From: Globisporangium splendens
Taxonomy: Eukaryota > Oomycota > Peronosporomycetes > Pythiales > Pythiaceae
NCBI GenBank assembly: GCA_006386115.1
Contig: VFIW01000021.1
Span: 496,001-560,000, forward strand
Direction: 5' to 3'
Length of the DNA: 64,000 nt
The notes beneath the pieces were generated by a model. The model ran no database searches, had not been told where the DNA came from, and was given only the letters and a program-made list of their open reading frames with translations. The position numbers and the translations under genes are program-made. Shown piece by piece: positions 50,031 through 61,552 of the stretch; within the stretch, counting starts at the first letter, position 1, and every line of letters starts with the position of its first letter.

Positions 50031-51884
50031 TTATGCGAAATAGACCCAGAGACTCAGGGTGATCGCGAGTGAGGCCACACCACTGGCGGCCACGAAGTAG
50101 TTGACGTACTTTGGCTTGGCGAGTTCGGTCGCGTCCCACTTGAACATCGTCTTGACGTCGGCCATGTACTTCTGCGACTCCTCGGGTGGAGGAGGCGTGA
50201 GGAGACTGACGACGACGCAGATAACCATGGACGTGACCCAGAGCAGGATCGCAAAGTGCTGGAAGTTCATGTAGAAGAACTGGTCGATGACCTTGGGGAA
50301 ATCGCCGCGTCTGGAGTCCTTCTCGATGGTTACAAAGATCAGTCGCACCAGACCGAGGCACCCACCGCAGAGCAGCGCCGTGAGCGCACCTTGGCGGTTG
50401 GCACGCTTCCAGAACACGCCGAGGATCAGCACGATACCGATTGGTGGCGTCAAGTAAGACTGGATCTCGACGACCTGCTTGTACAAGCCGTCGCCGTTGC
50501 TGAGAATCGGGATCCAGCAGAAACTGAGGATCGCGAACGTGACCGTCGAGCAGCGGCCGACCCAGACGAGTTGGTCGTGGGTCGCGTTCGGACGCAACTG
50601 GAGGTAGATATCGTTCGTGATCACCGACGAGCCAGCCGCAAACACGGAGCCCAGACTCGACATCATCGCCGTAATAATACTCGCGACCATGAGACCAATG
50701 ACGCCATGCGGCATCAAGTTGGTCAGCAACACTGGGTATGCGGCATCGGTCTTGTTCTCAGGGACGGTCATGTCGTACAAGATCGTGGCGACGATACCTG
50801 GGATGACGATGATGAACGGTGGGAGGATCTTGAGCATACTCGCGAACGACGCGCCGCCCTTGGCGTGCGCTGTGTCCTTGGCAGACAGCACACGTTGCAC
50901 CAGATCTTGATCCATGCACCAGTACCACACCGAGCCGATTGGCTGACCGATGAGCATGCCCGTCCACGGGTAGTCGGCATCCGACGTCGACTTGAACAAG
51001 TGCCAGAAGTCGGACTTGTCCTGGTACTCGAGTTGGTCTTGGATGCCCGAGAAGCCGCCGACGCGGTGCAGCGAGACCCCCATGACGACGATGCCGCCAG
51101 TCACGAACACGCACATCTGGAACAAATCGGTGTACATGACGGCACGGAGTCCACCTGCGACAGTGTAGATCGCACTGAGCAAGATGCACATGCCCGCGCC
51201 AAAGTACAAGTTCCAGCCCAGCGTGGCCTTCATGACGACCGCACCACCATAGACACTCGCACTCATCTTGGTCAGCACGTACATGATGCACGTGATCACG
51301 GACAAGTAGTGGCGGCACCCAGCACTGAAGCGGTACTGAAGGAACTCTGGCGTCGTGTACACACCTGCGCGGCGGTAGATCGGCGCAAACACCCATCCGA
51401 GCAGCAAGATCAGGATCGCAGCGTACCATTCGTACATGGCGACAGCAATGCCGCGGCGCGCGCCATCACCCGACATGCCGACAAAGTGCTCGGCGCCAAT
51501 GTTACTCGCGAACAGCGCGCCACCGACAAAGTACCACTTCATACCGCGATCGGCGAGGAAGAAGTTCTGCACGCGGTCCGACTCGTCCGTCATCTTCTTG
51601 TGGCTCGCGGGGTCTTCGATGTCTTCCTGCACGATGAGCGACGCACCAGACGCGCGCACGTGGGTCAGATCGGAGCCGTCGATCGTCTTGCTCGCTTTTG
51701 CCGTCTTGCTGGCGAAGCACGGGAAGATGCGCTCGAGGAACGGCGACTCGCCCGCGTGGATCGTCGCGATCATGCCGATGACCATCGTCATGCAGAGCAC
51801 GATCACGAGGATGGCGATGTCACCGCCGTTGAGTGCGCTGTCGCCGTCGATCACGGGGATCGCGGGCGTGATGCCAGTCGCCAT
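50031..51884 (-). CDS. Sodium:solute symporter (SLC5/SSS family)
   Basis: Intronless, 617 residues from ATG 51884; the open frame extends upstream but the extension looks non-coding. About 13-14 membrane segments. The SSS hallmarks are present: FFLADRGMKWYFVGGALFAS, SNIGAEHFVGMSGDGA near the first transmembrane pair, MYEWYAAILILLLGWVFAP, and AAGSSVITNDIY in the later half. Wording is closest to SGLT-type sugar transporters (GAEHFVG, QYRF, WYWCMDQDLVQRVLSAKD). It should import a sugar, inositol or similar solute with sodium across the plasma membrane. A ~65-residue hydrophilic loop after the first helix (ASKTAKASKTIDGSD) is longer than in animal SGLTs. Confidence 0.92.
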   Translation of the reverse strand: MATGITPAIPVIDGDSALNGGDIAILVIVLCMTMVIGMIATIHAGESPFLERIFPCFASKTAKASKTIDGSDLTHVRASGASLIVQEDIEDPASHKKMTDESDRVQNFFLADRGMKWYFVGGALFASNIGAEHFVGMSGDGARRGIAVAMYEWYAAILILLLGWVFAPIYRRAGVYTTPEFLQYRFSAGCRHYLSVITCIMYVLTKMSASVYGGAVVMKATLGWNLYFGAGMCILLSAIYTVAGGLRAVMYTDLFQMCVFVTGGIVVMGVSLHRVGGFSGIQDQLEYQDKSDFWHLFKSTSDADYPWTGMLIGQPIGSVWYWCMDQDLVQRVLSAKDTAHAKGGASFASMLKILPPFIIVIPGIVATILYDMTVPENKTDAAYPVLLTNLMPHGVIGLMVASIITAMMSSLGSVFAAGSSVITNDIYLQLRPNATHDQLVWVGRCSTVTFAILSFCWIPILSNGDGLYKQVVEIQSYLTPPIGIVLILGVFWKRANRQGALTALLCGGCLGLVRLIFVTIEKDSRRGDFPKVIDQFFYMNFQHFAILLWVTSMVICVVVSLLTPPPPEESQKYMADVKTMFKWDATELAKPKYVNYFVAASGVASLAITLSLWVYFA

Positions 51885-54249
51885 GGTTGTGTGGATGATG
51901 GAGGAGGCGAGCGAGGAGAGAGGAGGTCGAGTGGCTTGTGCAGCCGCCGGCAAAATGGATAATGAGGCATGCGTTGGCCCGCTGAAATTGGCATCCCGCC
52001 AAATGCGATCGCAAATGCGCAGGTACCGTGACCATTCTAATTTGGATAGCCCGCGTAAACAGATATCGCATTCGATTCTAAAGATGGTATTTACTAAATC
52101 TGTATGAAAACGGAAAATGGGAATGTGCAAAATGCCGATCGTATACAATATTGTAGGTATTTGAGTGGAGTTGGCGACCGGATCGGACAGAGGCGCAAAT
52201 GACTCGAGCGGGTTGCATTTCAATGAGACCACCACGTTCGATGGCGCGTAGACGGGGCACCGCGAAATTGACTGAGGCGGGTGTCGCCAAAACCGCCCAT
52301 TCCGAACGTCTGCAGATAGTGCCACACTCATAGAAGGAACATTTGAAATGCAGAAAAAGGTAAAACAGAACTTCACGTTTTTGTGAGGTCAGTAAAGCCA
52401 GGGGTAACGACCATTCACGAGCTTCCCGAAAGTTCAACTCCCACCGCTGCCCTTCGTGGATGGACAACCGACCAGCATTCGTACAGCTTGGGTGCAAGTG
52501 CAATGGCGTTGATGGATTGCATGTTTACCTGCCTACATGAGTTGTATTTTCACAGTGCTCGACCAAAGGAATATGCACACTACGCCACTAACTTTCTATT
52601 TCACTTCTTTCTGCACCACGAGTGCTCGTATATTGTGCAGCAGCGCACAATAGAAGACAGAACAGAGAGCGCCGAGTCTTTGTGCTGAAAAACAGCCCGT
52701 GGTGCATCGTGCTGCGATGCTTTTTTGTAACCCGAATTCTATGATATATCAAAAGATACGAGTCTCTTCCAAGCAATCGAGTGTGTTATCATATGTGCAA
52801 GATATTTTGTGCATACAGCAAAATACTAATTGTGACGGGTCCGCCACAGTGAAGGGTTTGAGCGTCAAGGGCTTTGGCGTGTCGCAGCAAGTAGCGATGT
52901 AAACTGGCTTTTTGGATCAGATCACTTGAACCAGTACACTTGTAAAATGGATCCAACCAACAGCAAACTCGATCTTGCAAGCGCCGAGTCGCAAACAAAA
53001 ATCAATACAACCCATGCCAAAAATCTTGAAAGGTAGCACACACACACACACACATCGGTCGTCTTGCAAAGCGACAATGGGCTCGAGACGCTTGCCTCTC
53101 CTTCTGTTAATCAAGCTCACCGTAATCTGAAGCTATTAATCATCATTCATGTCTACAAGATTGAATGGCTCGGCATGGGACCCGATCTCGGAATCGATCT
53201 TTGAAACCAATTAAATCAATTCGCAAACATTTAAATTCGTGGGGACCACACACATCAACATTCTGTCTTGGCTACTGTATGTGGTCCACTCAGATTTACC
53301 CATTTCTGCAACCAGGAAGAGCTTCAAATTGGAGCTTCTCCAGGTTTTGTAGGAGTCCAATAATGCGTCATGGGAGGAGCTCCACATGCATGTTCGGTCT
53401 TCTTGAACTTCAACCACATCGCGTTGAAGCCACATCTCCTTGTTTATCCCGTCGCCCTTCCGCACCCACGAACAATGGGTTCTTTTTCAGGACCAGCGGC
53501 ATCGATCAGCGGAGTCCCACATTTGTGTCTCCACGTTGAGTCCGAAGTGTATCCACTGCGCGAAGTGGAGTAATCGGGTCCCCACTTCAACGCCGCGCCG
53601 TAAGCCAGTCTCTCCCATGCTGATGCAGTGCGCACCACCGTACTTTTCTTTCTGGAGACGGTCTCGGCTCGCACTTCCTTCTCTGTTTATCAAGTCCTGT
53701 TTAACATGCAAGTTTGTAAAGTCTCGCCTAACGCGCAAGCTGATCACTTGGCCGCTTGGTAGGTCGCGTGCCGTTGTCGCAAACATCTGAAACTGACAAT
53801 TGATCTGCTTGTTGGCGTCAACTGAATGGATGCTCATAAGCAGCGAGTTGCGTTGGTTGCGTGCATTCTCGAACCTCAGAACCTCAGAATCTCCAGCCAG
53901 TCACTCAGTCTCACGATCTATGGTGACACCTTCAGACATGGCAACCTCAGTAACTCGACAGTCTGAAGCACGTTCACGTGGGACTCGTACGCCAGCGCTC
54001 ACGTCGCGGTGCTTGTATCGAGAGGGCGTATGAGACGCATTAGGCGGTGCCATGGCGCTTCAACCTTCAGCTGATTCGTCCATACGTTTGTGCCAACAAG
54101 AGCTTCCGATACCACTGTCATTTGAGCCTGAGGCTGCAGCTGTTGCCTCAATTTGTTGATCGTACGACACGCAGTTCAACGTTGAAGTTGAACTTCGAGT
54201 GCGACTTTGGCGTCCTTGTCAACGCAAGCAAAAGGGGGTCGTCAACATG
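51885..54249. other. Long intergenic region
   Basis: About 2.4 kb. No gene is supported with confidence. A minus ORF of 116 codons at 53487-53837 (MSIHSVDANKQINCQFQ...) reads somewhat like protein and may be a fragment, but has no recognisable domain. A (CA)n run lies at 53037-53054. Confidence 0.4.
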
Positions 54250-55676
54250 CTAAAAGCCCAGCTGCGAGAGGACGTGAGCTGCTTCAAGTCCCGCGGCTGA
54301 GGGTGTCATGGACCACTGCACGAGCCGCTGTTCCAATGCTCGCAGCGCCCGCGGATCGATTTGCTTGACGTTCGTGTTGCGCTTCGACAGATCTCGCAGC
54401 CATGTGAATACAAGCCAGGCATCATGCGTGCCAAATGGATCATTGGTAGTGTCATCATGGTCTCCGTCCTCCAGGAGTTCAATGAATGCTGCGCATAGAG
54501 CATTGCGCGATGCTCGCGAGATCTGATGCATACATGGAACTCCAATCACTCCCATCACTTGCTTTAGCAACGCAATGTTATCTTCAAGGATGCACAAGCG
54601 GATCGCCAGATCGTACTCCTCACACTGGACCGCCTACAACGCCGTTTCGCTCCGACTCATGCGCGAGCTGGCAAGCGGATTGCAGCAACAAGAAGATGGG
54701 TGAGAATGAGGCATACATCGTGCTTCCGTTCATCTTGGCCACAGATGCACTCAGGATGCTTCTAAAGAACGAATGAACGCGAGTTGCATGCGCCAGCAAA
54801 ATTTCATCTGATGGCAGAGTGTGGCCATCAAATTCCGTTGGTCGTAGCACGCTACACAGGCATTTGGTCGCATTCTCACCAACGGCATTGGTATCTTTGA
54901 GCAGTGGTGCAGACACAGTCTCGAACACTTGAAGCCAAGCATCCTCACCATCAACTTGAACCCCTTTGGCGTCACCTGAAGTCGAGTCGTCAGCAGTGCT
55001 GGGTGTTGCGCCATAGACTGGGACGATGTGAAGGACAATGGAGAATACGAGGATCCCACATGCTTCAGTGACTTTGGTCTCATTGTCGCGTAAGCGAGTA
55101 TCTATGTACGCGAGAATCCTCGACAGAAGCTTTGACGATTGCAGCGGATGGCATTTGCAGAGCACAGCAATCAGCAGAGCTGGCATTCGCCGCGTTGACG
55201 ATCTTGGTGGTCTCTAAATGCATAGCATCGACAGTGCGAAAGCTCACTGGTTAGGGAGGAATGGGAGTGGTAGGGTGAGCAAAATTCTTCCGAGACACCT
55301 TGTTTTTCTCGACAAGAGTGTAGAACTCGTGCACAAGCGATAGATCCAAGCCAGGAAGCCATTCTCTGCGCATAAAAGCAACTGAGTCAGGTAACCAAAG
55401 GAACGAGTCGCTCTATCGTAAATATTTGTTCTGCCACATCAGAATTTTCTCACATGAGAGACTGGAATGCTTGCTGCTGCGTGTCCCGATCCTCAAGTTT
55501 ACTGATTTTGTCGCTGAGCTCTCGCAGCGTCTGCAGCAGTTTCCCCTTGCCTTGCGCTCGACTTTCTTCTTCTTGACGCTTCCCACCGACTGATTGCTGT
55601 TTCCTCCGGTGGCTGGCTTGTTGGGGCTTGATACGCTCAAACTCCTGCTACTGCTGCTACGCGTGGTCATCTTCAT
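54250..55676 (-). pseudogene. HEAT-repeat protein, possibly TORTIFOLIA1/SPIRAL2-like, with frame breaks
   Basis: Minus-strand coding sequence: MTTRSSSSRSLSVSSPNK and a basic stretch, then LLQTLRELSDKISKLEDRDTQQQ, REWLPGLDLSLVHEFYTLVEKNK (exon after GCAG, ending at GTGTCT), and a long exon from about 55200 with KLLSRILAYIDTRLRD, EACGILVFSIVLHIV and WLQVFETVSAPLLKDTN, to the stop at 54250. Antiparallel helix pairs suit HEAT repeats, and the opening resembles plant microtubule-associated TORTIFOLIA1. Two breaks trouble the model: a one-base shift at a G run (CCCC on plus, 55543-55546) and an unresolved join near 54.62 kb. Either could be a sequencing error or an unseen intron, so it may be a functional gene. 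An in-frame upstream stretch could extend the start to about 55864. Confidence 0.45.
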
Positions 55677-55973
55677 CGGCACGCTTGCTGCCTTCCACTT
55701 CCTCTCAAAGCACTCACGCCTCGCCTCGAGCGCGCGCAAACCTTCATGATGTCCGATATATAAATATACCCACGTATCTTGACCGATTCGGCTCGCAATT
55801 GCCCTGAAATATAACCACGTCTATTTGAAGATAATCAGAAAAATGACGCCGATGCGTACGTCATCTCATACAAACCTTATCCCTTTGCCTTGAATCTCAT
55901 GGACAAAGCTCAGGAGCTCTCACTCTGCATGATCCCAAAACCACTAATCATGCATCGACCCCGCGAGAAGCAG
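55677..55973. other. Spacer upstream of the HEAT gene
   Basis: Includes protein-like minus frame 55803-55677 (AIASRIGQDTWVYLYIGH) that may be an upstream exon of the HEAT gene, spliced from ATGAC at 55864-55860. Confidence 0.3.
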
Positions 55974-57191
55974 TCAGTTGTTTTCAGGATCGAGAGGATC
56001 GCGCGGTCCGTGCTGCTGATAGCGTTTCTTGTGGCTCTGCGCTGGTCGTGAGCTGTTAGAATTCCCATTACCGTCCCGCGGTCGCTTGTTACTTTGACTC
56101 CCGGCGCTTGGACCACAGCTCTTGAGGATGTCGTCCAGCTTGGACTTCGCAGCCATTGCTTCTTCTGCAAGCAATATTAGCATGACAATAACAGATTCAA
56201 ACACAGTCAGCATTGCGGTGGCAACGCAAAAGCCGCAAGGAAATTGGGGATAACTCTTACTTAGCGATACTTTCGTAGACACCGGGCGTGTCCACGTGGT
56301 CTCATTGGAGTCTCGATTCCAGTAGTACACGCCGCCACTGTGCGGATCTGTCACGGGTTCCCAGCCACTACAAACAACAGCATACACAGTGCTTTGCCGC
56401 GTTAGAATTGGCTGCTTGCAGCTAAGGAGAGAACGTCCAGATGTGGACAAACCAAATTGTACGGACTCTGGCAGTGGCTCTTCGGACTTGGCGGCATCCG
56501 TCTGTGAAGCTTTTCCTGTCTGCAGCATCAATAGAATTGACATATAGTAAAAGCCAAAGCTACGAGTCCATGCACTACGTACGGCATATGTACCTCACGA
56601 TGCCCAGGATGATCCCACGACGTTTCTTGTGTTCGCTAAGCACAGCACACACACAGAAAAATGACATCGTCACCATCAATAACGAACTCAGCTTGTTATA
56701 CTGCATACCACACACAATTAAGCAATAGAAGGAGGATTGTTACTCACTTCGTTCCAGTAGTAAGTGTCGCCTGATGCTGGATCTTTCGCTTCTTTCCATC
56801 CGTCGGGCAGCGCCGTGTCTGCTCCTGTGCCGCTGTTGTCGCCATGCAGACGACCCTGACGGAACGCGTTCATCTGCTGCGCGACAGTCTGTGTCTGGTG
56901 GATCTCGTTCGCGCGCCGCACCGCGACCACGTGCAGCGTGTTATCGCGCACGCGCGGGTCATACTTATCTGCCGCAGTCTGCTGCTGCGGAACGCCATTC
57001 ACGAAGCGCTGCACCTTCGCGGACGTCACGTTCACTAGCTTTTGGCGCTCCGCCTGCTGCCGCGCAAGCTCGCTCTGAGACGGACCGCTCCCCGTGGCGT
57101 GCAGGTGCTTGAGCGCCTCGGCGCGCGCGCGCTGCGCAAGCAGCTCCTTCTTCACGCGCTCCGACGACACTGGCGCTGCCTTTGGTGGCAT
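55974..57191 (-). CDS. PQBP1-like protein with two WW domains
   Basis: Five exons 57191-56748, 56635-56594, 56519-56467, 56367-56261 and 56164-55974, 278 residues. The first WW domain spans the first intron (LPDGWKEAKDPASGDTYYWNE + RTQETSWDHP); the second spans the third (LPDGWEPVTDPHSGGVYYWN..TTWTRP). The unusual third donor GTCCGT was accepted because it alone restores LPDGW. WW domains bind proline-rich partners; PQBP1 relatives act in pre-mRNA splicing and transcription. The C-terminus is basic and ends GPRDPLDPENN: it has the DPLDP phrase that opens the PQBP1 tail but lacks the usual YSDAPRG stretch that binds the splicing factor U5-15kD. A further exon is therefore possible. Starts only 48 bp from the stop of the gene upstream. 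Confidence 0.78.
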
Positions 57192-57239
57192 TTTCTTCAA
57201 AATCCTCTGCGAGTATGTATCAGTTTGTATCGTTTGTGA

Positions 57240-57596
57240 TCAACTACCATGATGCATTGTGCTGCAAAACCTCTTAAATTGCATAGATGCTGAAGGTGTA
57301 CAGTCGTACACGTTGTCAATGTTGTCCCAACGGATACGATGTGTCAACAGTTCACCTCGGCCAAAGGTCACTTCATTCACAGAGCTGATGGAGATGAAGA
57401 TCGCAATAGACACATCCCCCATTGAGCATGCGCCTACATGACTGCATGCTGCCTGTGCATTCACGCACAGCATGCGCTTGTCCATCCGCATAGTAGCGAC
57501 TGCGCCGCTGTCGCTTGTGCGGATACAAGGCACCGTCCGGATCAGAGCAGCCTCGGTCATGGCCATCAGCAAGAGGAGCCCCCACATCACTTTCAT
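57240..57596 (-). CDS. Small secreted cysteine-rich protein
   Basis: Intronless, 118 residues. A signal peptide (MKVMWGLLLLMAMTEAA) is followed by a mature region with six cysteines (PCIRT, LCVNA, AACSH, GACSM, DCTPS, FCSTM), an even number suited to disulfides. No RxLR or elicitin pattern. The central part (DVSIAIFISISSVNEV) is beta-like. Size, secretion signal and cysteines suit an apoplastic effector or a wall protein, but no family is recognised. The stop codon is 48 bp from the ATG of the PQBP1-like gene on the same strand. Confidence 0.6.
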   Translation of the reverse strand: MKVMWGLLLLMAMTEAALIRTVPCIRTSDSGAVATMRMDKRMLCVNAQAACSHVGACSMGDVSIAIFISISSVNEVTFGRGELLTHRIRWDNIDNVYDCTPSASMQFKRFCSTMHHGS

Positions 57597-58080
57597 TCGC
57601 GGCCACCCACATTAATCAGCCACAGTACACACATCACCGCGAAAGATCAGAGCTGACGATCCGTTCTTTTGCATTGCGCTGCAACATACTGTAGCTGGTG
57701 CCAGCGCGTGCGCAAGTGCGCTCGTTTTTCTTTCTAAAATCCAGAGATCTGATCTTGCTGGAAATAGTCACATGCTCGCACGCACTGATTTCGGCCATTT
57801 TCCTCGCACAGCTTTAGAAAACCGATCTTTTTTATTTATTTTCTTTCTATCGCTATAATCAAAATCGGCCGCGGGTATACATGCGGGGAGGCGTGTGTCT
57901 GTCTGTCTGTGCGGGTCGGTGGGTGCGGACGCAAGTGGTGGGTGGCCGCACTCACTCACTGGTTGTCTCTCATTTGTGTATTTGCAAATCCAACGTGGCA
58001 CGTGACGAGGTCAGGGTCAGTCAGTCGAGCCAAGTCCCAGTCCATCGTTCATTCCTTGCGAGCTGTTCTCTGCATAAGAA
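57597..58080. other. Divergent intergenic region
   Basis: 484 bp between the secreted-protein gene (minus) and the RCHY1-like gene (plus). CTCATTTGTGTATTTGC at about 57969 resembles the oomycete initiator plus flanking element and may start the RCHY1-like transcript. Confidence 0.4.
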
Positions 58081-59989
58081 ATGAGCGACAGGTACGACGC
58101 GTGATTCAAATTCTCCAAATTGCGTTGCGTTGTGCTAATTGGGGAGAGCTTTGATGCCAATGGACAGACCTGAGCATGTGCATGGCGAAGTCGAAGAAAC
58201 GAACCAGCAGCAAGAGCATCAGCGCTATGCACACGACCACGCACATCACCACTCGCATCATGGACACGGTCATAACCATACTCACGCGGCTCCCCCGACA
58301 GCATTGCCACCGCCAATCAACAATAGCCAGGTTCGTCTTACGCCTTGAACGCTTGCAAGTCACGCTCATATTCAATCGCTAATCACTTGCAATGGATGAT
58401 GTCGTAACGCAAAATTAGGATCAACAAGCGATCTTGAAAGCTCAAATTCGACAGATCCAGTCGAGTACGTCGCTCACCCCGAAGGAGAAAGCCGAGTCGG
58501 TGCAGAACCTCATGATGAAGCAGTGGAACGACTCGCGCGACAAGGCTGTGCTTACGAAACGACAGGAAAACGATACCGAAGCCGATCGAAAGCGTACGAC
58601 CTATTTTGTAAGTGTCATTGTGCTTATGTGTTGCTCTTTGTCTCGTATATGGCAATGGGTTGTAAAAGTATCGATTTTCGTTTGTTAGAATGAAGTGGAG
58701 AACATTCTTGGATGCAGTCACTACCAGTGCGTGCATGTTGCGCTGAGATTGCATTGACTCAGTGCGAGGGTCTCACACGTGCTCGCGAATCTTACTTGTG
58801 GCTGTGACTTTTTCAGACGAAGTTGCAAATTGCAAGCGAAATGCTGTGGAAAGTGGTATCCATGTCGATTTTGCCATGGTACGTTTGCTGTGTGCTTTTG
58901 AGTGTCGATTGCTATTGCGTTCTGTGTATCGCTAACGAATTTATCCGATTGCTTGCATGGCGTTCCAGATGAAAATGGAAATCATGCAATCGATCGCTAT
59001 GCCACGGAAAATATCTCGTGCATGAAGTGCGAAACAGTTCAAGTAAGCAGTCGCATTATGTTGTCGTACTTCTGGTGAAGGGGAGCTAAAGAACGCGGTC
59101 GTATGATCTGCGTAGCCCGTGTCGAACGAATGCATCAATGGAAAGTGCAAGACGGTGTTTGGACGATACTTTTGCGTCACGTGCAAATTCTTTGACGATG
59201 ACCCGACGAAGGACATTTACCACTGCGACAAATGCCGAATCTGTCGAATTGGAAAGGTTGGTCCAAATGTTGACAATGTTGAGCGGTAGATGTATTAGTG
59301 CACTCTTGGCTCACGCTTTGCTTCGCTTAGGGACTCGATATTGACTACTTCCATTGCGATCGATGCAACGCATGCATGAGCATCAGCCTCAAGAAGCACA
59401 AATGCGTGGAGCGGTCGCTGGAATCCGATTGTCCAATTTGCCATTCGTACATGTTTACGTCGACGACACCCGTAATGTTTCTTCCCTGCGGCCATTGCAT
59501 GCACGTTTCCTGCTACGAAGAGTATACCCTGGTAAGCGTTCATGTGTGCGGCGCCATGATACTTCTCATCCAAACTGACACGCTCTCTGTGTTCCCCCTT
59601 CTACACCAGACAAACTACATTTGTCCGCTCTGCTCCAAGTCGCTGGGCGATATGGAGTTGTACTTTGCGAGCATCGACGAGCTCTTAGAACGAGAGCAAA
59701 TGCCGCCCGAGTACCAGGACTACAAGTCCCTTATTTATTGCAGCGACTGCGAGCGCAAGTCCACCACCAACTTCCACTTTGTGTACCACAAGGTAAATGT
59801 GCAGTAGCTCTTCGTTTATCTGAAAACGAGCGGCTTGGCTAACGCATTCGCTTGGTTGCTATTCCAATGCCGCAGTGCCAATTCGAGGATTGCATGTCGT
59901 ACAATACGAAATTGCTGCGGCAGTTCAGGGAGTCGGACACGCACGTCGCGAGCGCACAATCGGAGATTTTGGTGAACTTTACCCAGTGA
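58081..59989 (+). CDS. RCHY1/PIRH2-like RING E3 ubiquitin ligase with CHY and CTCHY zinc fingers
   Basis: Ten exons: 58081-58091, 58168-58330, 58419-58607, 58689-58726, 58817-58878, 58969-59042, 59116-59256, 59331-59531, 59610-59792, 59876-59989; 391 residues, phases agree throughout. A His-rich stretch (HDHAHHHSHHGHGHNH) near the N-terminus may bind metal. The CHY finger begins LGCSHYQRSCKLQAKCCGKWYPCRFCHD, the CTCHY finger covers CITGKC-like CINGKCKTVFGRYFC to HYDKC-like HCDKCRICRIGK, then RING CPICHSYMF..CGHCMH..CPLC and the C-terminal zinc ribbon YCSDCERKS. This order defines RCHY1, which ubiquitinates p53 in animals and other substrates in plants. A start at the in-frame ATG 58154 is an alternative to the 11-nt first exon. 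Confidence 0.92.
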
Positions 59990-60692
59990 CTAGAGCCTGC
60001 ACACAATCGCGCACAACCATTTATTACTCCAATGAATAAACCATCAAGCACGGCAGCAAACTGCCAAAACGCAACATGCGCATACTTGTGGATATGTACG
60101 ACCCAGTTCTTGAGAAATGTCAAACGGAGGCGTTGTCACTCTCTACACACAAAGGTCAAGTCTGCTGTAGCGTGTGAGAGGGAGCGTGGCACGACACGGA
60201 GACCACACACGACACTTTGCAGCGCCTTGTGCAGCCATAACGCCATGCCAGCATCCATGAGACCCATCGCGCAATACACACATTCATTCATGCAGTAGGT
60301 ATAGATATACACAGAGGCAGGTTTAAGACGCATGGACACTTCCATCGTCCTCTCTTTTTCGCGGCAGAATTGCTCGAATGACACCTCTTCAATGCCCAAA
60401 TTGGACTGCAACCACCATGCCCTTAGCACCAGTCACTCACGCAACGCCAGCCGACCGAATTTACACTTGGCATTTGTATTGAAACCGACCGGCCGCCCAA
60501 CGAGTCTCTATTTCATATTTTAGCCAATCACATTGACCTCTTTTTCGCCAATCAGGAGTCGATATTCGCTTCAACGTGCTGGTGAATAGCGTCATCGGCA
60601 ACGCGTAAATGCACCGAACACTCGACAACAACAACGTGCCTGGTTGCGGTTTCTATACGTAGCTCACTCCTTTCCTCTCACTAGTAATCGGG
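59990..60692. other. Convergent intergenic region
   Basis: About 700 bp between the 3' ends of the RCHY1-like and GST genes; no gene supported. Confidence 0.4.
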
Positions 60693-61552
60693 TCACAGTT
60701 TCGACTTGGGAAGCATCGCTGGACGGTGATTCTCGTAGCACCAATACACATACTCACCCACCTTGGATTGCTGGAGCTTCTCAATGCGCTGACGGAAAAT
60801 GGGATCTTTGATGCGATCCACTGAGATGTACGGCGCAATGTAGCTGTGTTGCTGGGGAGCGAGCAGCAAAGACATGTGAGCACAAAATGTGATATCTGCC
60901 GCGGAAAGCGTGGATCCATCTAGGAACCGAGTGCCAATGGCGCCGTCACCAAGTCGCTTCCCGGTTTCCTCCAAGATACGTTCGATTTTTGCCCACGATC
61001 GTTCAGCGGACTTGGCATTGACGTTCAGCGCACGCATCAACATCGCTTTCAAGATCGGACGCAAGAGCCACGCCAAAAAGTACTGGACATAGCTGTCAAG
61101 CGGGCCAGCAAGAATCCGCCAAGTTGCAACAGAATCCGCGAAAAGAATGTGATACGCTACAGTATACGACAAAATTAACAGATCGACAGCACACACGTTA
61201 TCAATGCACATTTCCAGGAGAAAAGCACACGCATACATTCCATACCACAACGTCTCGCGTGCGGTCCAAGCTCCTGGTCGAACATGAGCTCGAGCTCTTT
61301 CGTGTGCGGTGATGGATACAGTTCCGGTCGCTTCGTCGCACAATAATCGAGGATGTCGGCGCTGTCTTTCAGCACGAGGTTCTCAGCTGGCACTACGAGC
61401 AGTGGGACCGATTTGCCACCCCTGGGCATCGTCGCCATGTATGCGAGCAACGGCGCATACTTCGCTTCGGCGAACGGAATCCCAGCGAGCTGGAGCGCCC
61501 ACCGCGCTTTCTCGGCGTAGTTGGACGCAGGGATCGTCACGAGCGTCGCCAT
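60693..61552 (-). CDS. Glutathione S-transferase-like protein
   Basis: Exons 61552-61246 and 61156-60693, 256 residues; donor GTATGG, acceptor TGTAG, phase 1. The N-terminal thioredoxin-like domain has TIPASNYAEKARWALQLAGIPF with Ser in the catalytic position and VPLLVV..LKDSADILDY as the glutathione-binding cis-Pro and Glu/Asp-Ser block. The join gives ELGPHARRCAYHILF, the usual entry to the helical domain. The C-terminal domain has RFLDGSTLSAADITFCAHMSLLL, the GST N-capping box. It should conjugate glutathione to electrophiles, or serve in redox detoxification. LAWLLRPILKAMLMRALN is unusually hydrophobic for a soluble GST, as in some membrane-associated or microbial GSTs. Confidence 0.88.

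Noticed and set aside
50256..51962. 568-codon plus-strand ORF
   Set aside because: Antisense shadow of the sodium:solute symporter; composition (Asp/His/Arg) is typical of the reverse of a GC3-rich membrane-protein gene.
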